DNA of 20,232 nucleotides from RGIG5612 sp045627365. GTDB lineage: Bacteria > Bacillota > Clostridia > Lachnospirales > Lachnospiraceae. Below the pieces are notes generated by a model. It saw nothing but the letters and a program-made list of their open reading frames with translations, was not told the origin of the DNA and did not search any database. Position 1 is the stretch's first letter, and each line of letters opens with the position of its first letter. The position numbers and the translations under genes are program-made. Below, piece after piece: positions 15,736-20,232 of the stretch. The DNA is taken from positions 1 to 20,232 of the forward strand of contig JAZQNN010000005.1 in the NCBI GenBank assembly GCA_045627365.1, read 5' to 3'.

Positions 15736-16569
15736 ATGAAGAAATATGGTATTGTTATTGATGTATCAAAATGTACAGGCTGCTACAACTGCTATCTCGC
15801 ATGCAAAGATGAAAACTGTGGTGAAGCTCATGAAGGATATACTGCAGCACAGCCGATGACCGGCCAGTACTGGATGAACGTTAAGGAAATCGAGCGCGGT
15901 ACTTTCCCAAAGGTTAAGATCGCTCACGTTCCTATGACATGCGGTCAGTGTGACAATCCTGGATGTATGCTTCAGGCACAGGACGGAGCTGTTTACAAAC
16001 GTGAAGACGGTATCGTTATCATCGATCCTGAGAAGGCTAAAGGCCAGAAGGATATCGTAAACACCTGTCCTTACAGAGTAATTTACTGGAACGAGGCTCT
16101 TCAGCTTCCGCAGAAATGCGATATGTGCGCACATTTGCTCGACAAGGGTTATACAACTCCTCGCTGCGTAGAAATGTGCCCGACCGGAGCTCTGGTATTC
16201 GGTGATCTTAATGATCCTGAGAGCGAGATCTCCAAGCTGGTTGCTTCACAGGAACCGAAGGCTCTTCATCCTGAGTATGAACTCGGCGAGAGCGTACGTT
16301 ATCTTAACGTTCCTAAGTGCTTCGTAACCGCTACAGTAATCGATAAAGAGACCGATATGTGCCTTGAAGGCGCTAAGGTTACTCTGAAGTGCAGCTGTGG
16401 CTGCACCAAGGAAGCAGTTACAGATAACTTCGGCGATTTCTGGTTCGAGGGACTCGATGCCAGAAAAGACGTTGTTGTAACGATCGAGAAGGAAGGATAC
16501 AAGCCGGTTGAACTTAAGGCTCGCACATACGCAAGCGTTAACCTCGGCGAAGTATTCATGGAGAAATAA
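15736..16569 (+). CDS. athS: Transhydroxylase-like Fe-S beta subunit (beta-2)
   Basis: This 277-aa subunit has a ferredoxin-like N-terminal half and a transthyretin/Cna-B-like C-terminal domain (about 195-277, with a CSCGC insertion in a loop). Cys ligands match beta-1 at 13, 16, 19, 23, 69, 72, 77, 111, 128, 131, 144 and 148. Positions 81, 101, 104 and 107 are Ala, Ala, Gln and Ile, so one complete cluster site is gone, leaving three [4Fe-4S] clusters, as in P. acidigallici AthS. The ATG at 15736 is preferred: it lies 9-10 nt after GGAGGG (15721-15726) and gives an N terminus in register with beta-1, whereas the ATGs at 15718 and 15730 are before or too close to that site. It begins 5 bp after the alpha-2 stop. 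Confidence 0.88.
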   Translation: MKKYGIVIDVSKCTGCYNCYLACKDENCGEAHEGYTAAQPMTGQYWMNVKEIERGTFPKVKIAHVPMTCGQCDNPGCMLQAQDGAVYKREDGIVIIDPEKAKGQKDIVNTCPYRVIYWNEALQLPQKCDMCAHLLDKGYTTPRCVEMCPTGALVFGDLNDPESEISKLVASQEPKALHPEYELGESVRYLNVPKCFVTATVIDKETDMCLEGAKVTLKCSCGCTKEAVTDNFGDFWFEGLDARKDVVVTIEKEGYKPVELKARTYASVNLGEVFMEK

Positions 16570-16583
16570 GGAGGAAGACTACA

Positions 16584-17168
16584 ATGAATAAAGGTGAAAT
16601 AATTACATTTGGCGCCTTCCCACAGAGTGCAGCAGGAGCTGCAGCAGAGCCACTTGAGTGGACCGTACTTGACGTTAAGGACGGCGCAGCTCTTCTTATC
16701 ACAGCAAAGGCAATTGACTGCCGTCAGTATCATGGCGACAACACAACAGTTACCTGGGAAACATGTGATCTTAGAAAATGGCTCAACGGCGAGTTCTTCG
16801 AGAACACTTTCTCCGCAGACGAGAAGGCAGCTATTCAGGTAACCGCAACTCCGAACCCGAACAGCACAGTTCACGGTGCAAACGGCGGAAATGACACAGA
16901 GGACAAAGTATTCCTGCTTAACGTTGACGAGGCAAGTGCACTTTTTGCTGATGACGAGTCAAGAAAAGCAGAAGCTACACCTTATGCAGTTGCTAAGGGC
17001 GCGTTCATCAATGAGCGCACCGGCAAGGCTTGGTGGTGGCTGCGCAGCCCGGGCTACTATGTAAGTGACGCAGCTGGCGTTAACTACTTAGGTCAGGTTC
17101 ACAAGTCAGGCGACAACGTAAGCGCAACCAACGATACCGTTCGTCCGGCTATCTGGGTCAAGGCTTGA
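16584..17168 (+). CDS. DUF6273 domain protein
   Basis: This 194-aa protein consists of one DUF6273 domain. It opens with ITFGAFPQ, then LEWTVLDVKDGAALLITAKAID, TWETCDLRKWLNGEFFENTFS (58-77), WWWLRSPGY (150-158) and ends TVRPAIWVK. The WLRSPG and RPAIW blocks recall the C-type-lectin-like fold of formylglycine-generating-enzyme relatives. The biochemical function of the family is not known to me. Many relatives are secreted, but this copy has no signal peptide and lies in a cytoplasmic enzyme operon. GGAGG (16570-16574) precedes the ATG, the gap to beta-2 is 14 bp, and a terminator follows 26 bp later, so it is the last gene of the seven-gene unit. A role in binding or handling a substrate or cofactor would be a guess. 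Confidence 0.8.
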   Translation: MNKGEIITFGAFPQSAAGAAAEPLEWTVLDVKDGAALLITAKAIDCRQYHGDNTTVTWETCDLRKWLNGEFFENTFSADEKAAIQVTATPNPNSTVHGANGGNDTEDKVFLLNVDEASALFADDESRKAEATPYAVAKGAFINERTGKAWWWLRSPGYYVSDAAGVNYLGQVHKSGDNVSATNDTVRPAIWVKA

Positions 17169-17193
17169 GGCTTTAAAGGCTGATCAGACTTAG

Positions 17194-17225
17194 ACAGGGC
17201 TCCCTTTTGGGGGCCTTGTTTTTTT
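17194..17225 (+). terminator. Intrinsic terminator of the transhydroxylase unit
   Basis: CAGGGCTCCC (17195-17204) pairs with GGGGGCCTTG (17209-17218), giving a 10-bp stem with two G-U pairs and a TTTT loop. A run of seven T follows. It ends the seven-gene unit that begins at 7484. Confidence 0.88.
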
Positions 17226-17244
17226 GCGTATGAGCATATTTTTT

Positions 17245-17273
17245 TTGATTATATTCATTAAAAAATATATAAT
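17245..17273 (+). promoter_or_regulatory. Sigma-A promoter of the carboxylesterase gene
   Basis: TTGATT (17245-17250) and a perfect TATAAT (17268-17273) are separated by 17 bp. Transcription should start near 17280, about 30 nt before the start codon at 17312. Its position just after a terminator shows that the esterase is a separate transcription unit. Confidence 0.78.
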
Positions 17274-17311
17274 ACATACAAATGTGATCAAATCGCTTTC
17301 AGGAGGAAACT

Positions 17312-18910
17312 ATGGAAGAAAAGACAATCGTAAGGACCTCGCTTGGCTCAGTTAAGGGCGAGGCTCTGACAGGCAGATACGAAGGCATAACCGTGTTCAA
17401 AAGCATTCCGTACGCAGCGCCGCCCGTAAGCAGCCTGCGCTTTATGCCGCCGGCAGACGCTGAGGCGTGGGAAGGCGTAAGAGACTGCACCAAGTACGGC
17501 AAGATCGCTATCCAGCCGACAGGCGGAGATCTTGACGGTGAGCCGTGGAAGACGGACTTTTACTACATGGGAAATCCTGAGCAGAGTGAGGATTGTCTGC
17601 ATCTTACTATAACGACGAAGGCAGCAGGTACGGACGAGAAACTGCCTGTATATGTGTGGTTCCACGGCGGCGGATCAGACCACGGATATTCATATGAGGT
17701 CGAGTTCGACGGGTCGGAGCTGGCGCGCAAAGGCATCGTTGTTGTCAGCGTAAATCACAGGCTGGGACCATTTGCCTATATGGCACTTCCGCAGCTTACC
17801 GCCGAGCAGGGAAAGAGCGGCAATTATATCCTGATGGATAACATGAAAGCGCTTGAGTGGATCGTTGATAACATCGCGGCATTCGGAGGCGACCCGGATA
17901 ATATCACCGTAGGCGGCCAGTCCGCGGGAACCGGCAAATCAGCCACCGTTGCGTACACAAAGCCTGCCAAAGGCCATGTCAGAAGGATAATCAACGAGTC
18001 CGGACTTGCACTTGGCGATTCATTCCTGACGCAGGAAGAAGGCCATGCGATCTGGAGAGATTATCTTAGCAAGTTGGGAATCGATCCGGACCTTTCACTT
18101 GAAGAACTCAGGAAGATACCTTCGCAGGAGTTCCTCCCGAAAGAGAAGATGAGGATCCCGGGCGGGCTGATATATGATCCGGAGATTTTGCCGTATAAGA
18201 ATATGCGGGAGGCAGCAGAAGACGCCGGCCGCGAGCTGGATTATCTTGCGGGCAATAACCTGGGAGAGATCCATGTAAAGCCCGGCATGGAACGTGGAGA
18301 CTCAGGCTTCAAAGAGGCCGGGGAGTTCTACGATTTCTGTGAGAAATATATGCCTGAGCTGTGCTGCAAATACGATATCAGGAAGTTTGTTCCTGAAGAT
18401 TGCAAGGATGTTGACCGCGCAACAAGGCGTCTGGCATCTTTGGGTCTTTCGCTTCCTCAGTTCACACGCAGAATGGGCGGACTCATGCTCAACCGTTTCT
18501 TCGGCGCAAAGAGGAAAGAGACAGGAGTTGAGCACAAAGTGTTCACTTATCTTTTCGCAAGGAAGGTCCCGGGAAGACCTGAGGAACTGGGAACAACGAG
18601 ATGCGCTGAGAAACTCATGTGCTGGCACTCGGGCGAGCTGTGGTACGCTTTTGCCTCACTGAGAGAGAATGTTCCGCCGGCACGTCCATGGGAGCAGGCG
18701 GATTTTGACCTGGCGGAGATGACCAGCAGCTATTGGGCCAACTTTATCAGAACCGGCGATCCGAATGGAGAAGGTCTTCCATATTGGCCTGAATCGGATG
18801 AGGATCTGGGATATCTGGAGATAGATACCGAACCCGCAGCACATGCCGGGATAACCGAGGAAGATAAGTTCCTGATGGATTACCTGGCCGGGTGCGGGAT
18901 AAAAAAATAA
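17312..18910 (+). CDS. Type-B carboxylesterase (alpha/beta hydrolase)
   Basis: This 532-aa cytoplasmic esterase belongs to the COesterase family, which hydrolyses carboxylic esters by a Ser-Glu-His triad. Visible landmarks are SIPYAAPPVSSLRF (31-44), EDCLHLTI (93-100), the oxyanion loop HGGG (118-121), the nucleophile elbow GGQSAG with Ser204, the acid site GNNLGEI with Glu319, and WHSGELWYAF with His439. All three catalytic residues are therefore in place. The usual GESAG is GQSAG, a common variant in bacterial members. There is no signal peptide. It has its own promoter and an AGGAGG site (17301-17306). Next to polyphenol enzymes it might cleave galloyl or other phenolic esters, but the family is too broad to assign a substrate. 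It converges on the transporter gene with 10 bp between stops. Confidence 0.9.
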   Translation: MEEKTIVRTSLGSVKGEALTGRYEGITVFKSIPYAAPPVSSLRFMPPADAEAWEGVRDCTKYGKIAIQPTGGDLDGEPWKTDFYYMGNPEQSEDCLHLTITTKAAGTDEKLPVYVWFHGGGSDHGYSYEVEFDGSELARKGIVVVSVNHRLGPFAYMALPQLTAEQGKSGNYILMDNMKALEWIVDNIAAFGGDPDNITVGGQSAGTGKSATVAYTKPAKGHVRRIINESGLALGDSFLTQEEGHAIWRDYLSKLGIDPDLSLEELRKIPSQEFLPKEKMRIPGGLIYDPEILPYKNMREAAEDAGRELDYLAGNNLGEIHVKPGMERGDSGFKEAGEFYDFCEKYMPELCCKYDIRKFVPEDCKDVDRATRRLASLGLSLPQFTRRMGGLMLNRFFGAKRKETGVEHKVFTYLFARKVPGRPEELGTTRCAEKLMCWHSGELWYAFASLRENVPPARPWEQADFDLAEMTSSYWANFIRTGDPNGEGLPYWPESDEDLGYLEIDTEPAAHAGITEEDKFLMDYLAGCGIKK

Positions 18911-18920
18911 TAGCAGGTGT

Positions 18921-20144
18921 TTATTTCCTCGGCTCTTTGATAAACGTAAGTCCAAAGCCGATCGCCGCAAGTATTCCGGAAAGGATAAAAGCAATCTGGT
19001 AGCTTTCGGTGGTTTCAAACAGTGAGCTTGCGATCATTGGTGCCGTAAGCCCGGCAATGCCGAACCCGACGAATAAAATGTTGTAATTAATTTCATTATT
19101 GCGGGCACCGAATATTGACGCCGTAAATCCGGGGAAAACTCCCATTGCGGCACCAAAGCTCAGACCAACGCACATTATTCCTATGATGAAAGGAACGGTC
19201 CGCACTGCCAAAGGAATGAAAAGAAGTGCAACTCCGATAAAAAGGACTAAAAAGCCCACGCGCATAGTTTTCCGCGGGCTGATCTTATCAGACAACAGGC
19301 CGGAAAGAATCCGTCCGAGCGCATTAAAAAGTGCCAGGATGGATACGAGAATGGCGGCGGATGCAGGTGTGGAGCCAATGACAAACTGAGCCATTGCAGA
19401 AGCCTGGGATGTGAGCATAAGACCGCCGAAGGCACCGCAGCACAGCATAAGCATCATTGGGTAAAAATAAGGCGTTTTGATCATCTCGCGCCAGTTCTTG
19501 TCATTTGAAACGACTGCATCTGGTTGATCCTGTGCATTTACAAGTTCAGCCATATTCTCAGGACATTTGCATACGAATAAGGAGAAGACAGCGATCACAA
19601 CAAGAAAAATGATACCGAGAGTCTTGTATGTGGCCAATACGCCAAGCTTTTCTATGAGAGCATTTGCAATAGGAGGAAGCACAACGGAGCAGAGTCCGTA
19701 AATAGCAGTTGTAAGACCGCCTGCCAGACCCTTTTTATCCGGGAAGAACTTTACAGCGTACGAAACTGAAGTACCGTATATGAGTCCAAGACCTACGGCA
19801 GAAAGAACGCCGTATGAGAAGATGACCATCCCGACGCTCCCGGCAAAGCCGGTAAGAATGAAGCCGCCACCGTAGAACACAGCTCCTATCAGGAGTACAG
19901 CCTTCGGTCCGGCTTTTTTGCATAAGAAGCCGCTTACAATGTTATTGATCGGCCCGATCGAATTAAAAACAGTGAAAACTATGGCCAGTGAAGTAATCTG
20001 GACTCCGGTGGTATCAGTGAGATGATCGGCCAATGGACCGGCAAATACACTCCATGTATAAATCGAACCCACAAAGAGATTGATCACGCAAAGCGCAACC
20101 AATATGATCCATCTTCTTTTTAAAATGTCAATTCCTTTAATCAT
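18921..20144 (-). CDS. OFA-family major facilitator transporter
   Basis: This 407-aa inner-membrane protein has about 12 hydrophobic helices, split by a polar loop near 195-222. RRWIILVALCVINLFVGSIYTWSVFAGPL (10-38) and KFFPDKKGLAGGL (132-144) are signatures of the oxalate/formate antiporter (OFA) group. Arg278 in NALGRILSG probably matches the oxalate-binding Arg272 of OxlT. The lysine of the usual FTAKG segment (Lys355 in OxlT) is absent here: the protein reads LFVGFGIAG, with Phe361 at that place. Dicarboxylate exchange like OxlT is thus unlikely; a monocarboxylate or aromatic acid is possible. AAAGGA lies before the ATG on the minus strand. The gene is convergent with the esterase, so the two are not cotranscribed. 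Confidence 0.9.
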   Translation of the reverse strand: MIKGIDILKRRWIILVALCVINLFVGSIYTWSVFAGPLADHLTDTTGVQITSLAIVFTVFNSIGPINNIVSGFLCKKAGPKAVLLIGAVFYGGGFILTGFAGSVGMVIFSYGVLSAVGLGLIYGTSVSYAVKFFPDKKGLAGGLTTAIYGLCSVVLPPIANALIEKLGVLATYKTLGIIFLVVIAVFSLFVCKCPENMAELVNAQDQPDAVVSNDKNWREMIKTPYFYPMMLMLCCGAFGGLMLTSQASAMAQFVIGSTPASAAILVSILALFNALGRILSGLLSDKISPRKTMRVGFLVLFIGVALLFIPLAVRTVPFIIGIMCVGLSFGAAMGVFPGFTASIFGARNNEINYNILFVGFGIAGLTAPMIASSLFETTESYQIAFILSGILAAIGFGLTFIKEPRK

Positions 20145-20168
20145 TCACGCAGTCCTTTCAATATGTAA

Positions 20169-20177
20169 ATTATAACA
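20169..20177 (-). promoter_or_regulatory. Extended -10 promoter of the transporter gene
   Basis: Read on the minus strand the site is TGTTATAAT, a consensus -10 with the TG extension, about 25 bp before the start codon. No good -35 is seen at the right distance, as is usual for extended -10 promoters. The remaining sequence to the window end (20178-20232) is AT-rich with no visible gene. Confidence 0.65.
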
Positions 20178-20232
20178 GACAAAGGTTTAATATAATAATT
20201 AAAAAGCGGAATATGATGATGCCCATTTTGCT

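Noticed and set aside
9635..16569. Recent duplication of the alpha-beta pair
   Set aside because: The two large subunits are widely diverged over most of their length, so an old duplication or separate acquisition is more likely.

Overview
The window looks like a chromosomal segment of a strictly anaerobic, low-to-moderate GC Gram-positive bacterium (Bacillota, probably Clostridia). The signs are near-consensus sigma-A promoters, strong AGGAGG ribosome sites, a ferredoxin-dependent 2-oxoacid oxidoreductase, an InlB-type (Flg_new) repeat surface protein and an oxygen-sensitive type of molybdoenzyme. No rRNA, tRNA, CRISPR array, insertion sequence or attachment site was seen. Nothing finer than the class can be claimed.

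Layout. (1) 1-4201: a Fic-domain protein whose Fic-motif histidine is Gln, then a 1031-aa secreted, membrane-anchored protein with six clear InlB-type B-repeats. Both are on +, and the segment ends at a large palindromic terminator (4298-4335). (2) 4378-7377: a textbook TTGACA-N17-TATAAT promoter drives korDABC, a complete four-subunit 2-oxoacid:ferredoxin oxidoreductase, closed by a perfect 13-bp hairpin terminator. (3) 7484-17225: seven co-directional, tightly spaced genes: a transglutaminase-fold protein lacking its catalytic His, a kinesin-light-chain-type TPR protein, two tandem alpha-beta pairs related to pyrogallol-phloroglucinol transhydroxylase (DMSO reductase superfamily), and a DUF6273 protein, ending at a terminator. 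(4) 17245-20177: a type-B carboxylesterase with its own promoter, converging on an OFA-family MFS transporter encoded on the minus strand.

Function. The second alpha-beta pair keeps most of the active-site residues and the exact three-cluster cysteine pattern of Pelobacter acidigallici transhydroxylase (AthL/AthS). It is therefore a good candidate for hydroxyl transfer on trihydroxybenzenes or a close relative of that reaction. The first pair is more divergent: it has a different active site, and its beta subunit retains three of the four ligands for the extra Fe-S cluster. This suggests a related but distinct chemistry (dehydroxylation, hydroxylation, or another polyphenol). The neighbouring esterase and transporter would fit release and uptake of plant phenolic esters or acids, and korDABC would fit low-potential electron supply, but these links are inferred from position only.

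The most promising undescribed element is the seven-gene unit: duplicated transhydroxylase-like enzymes packaged with a degenerate transglutaminase-fold protein, a TPR scaffold and a DUF6273 protein, with no TorD-type chaperone visible in the window.
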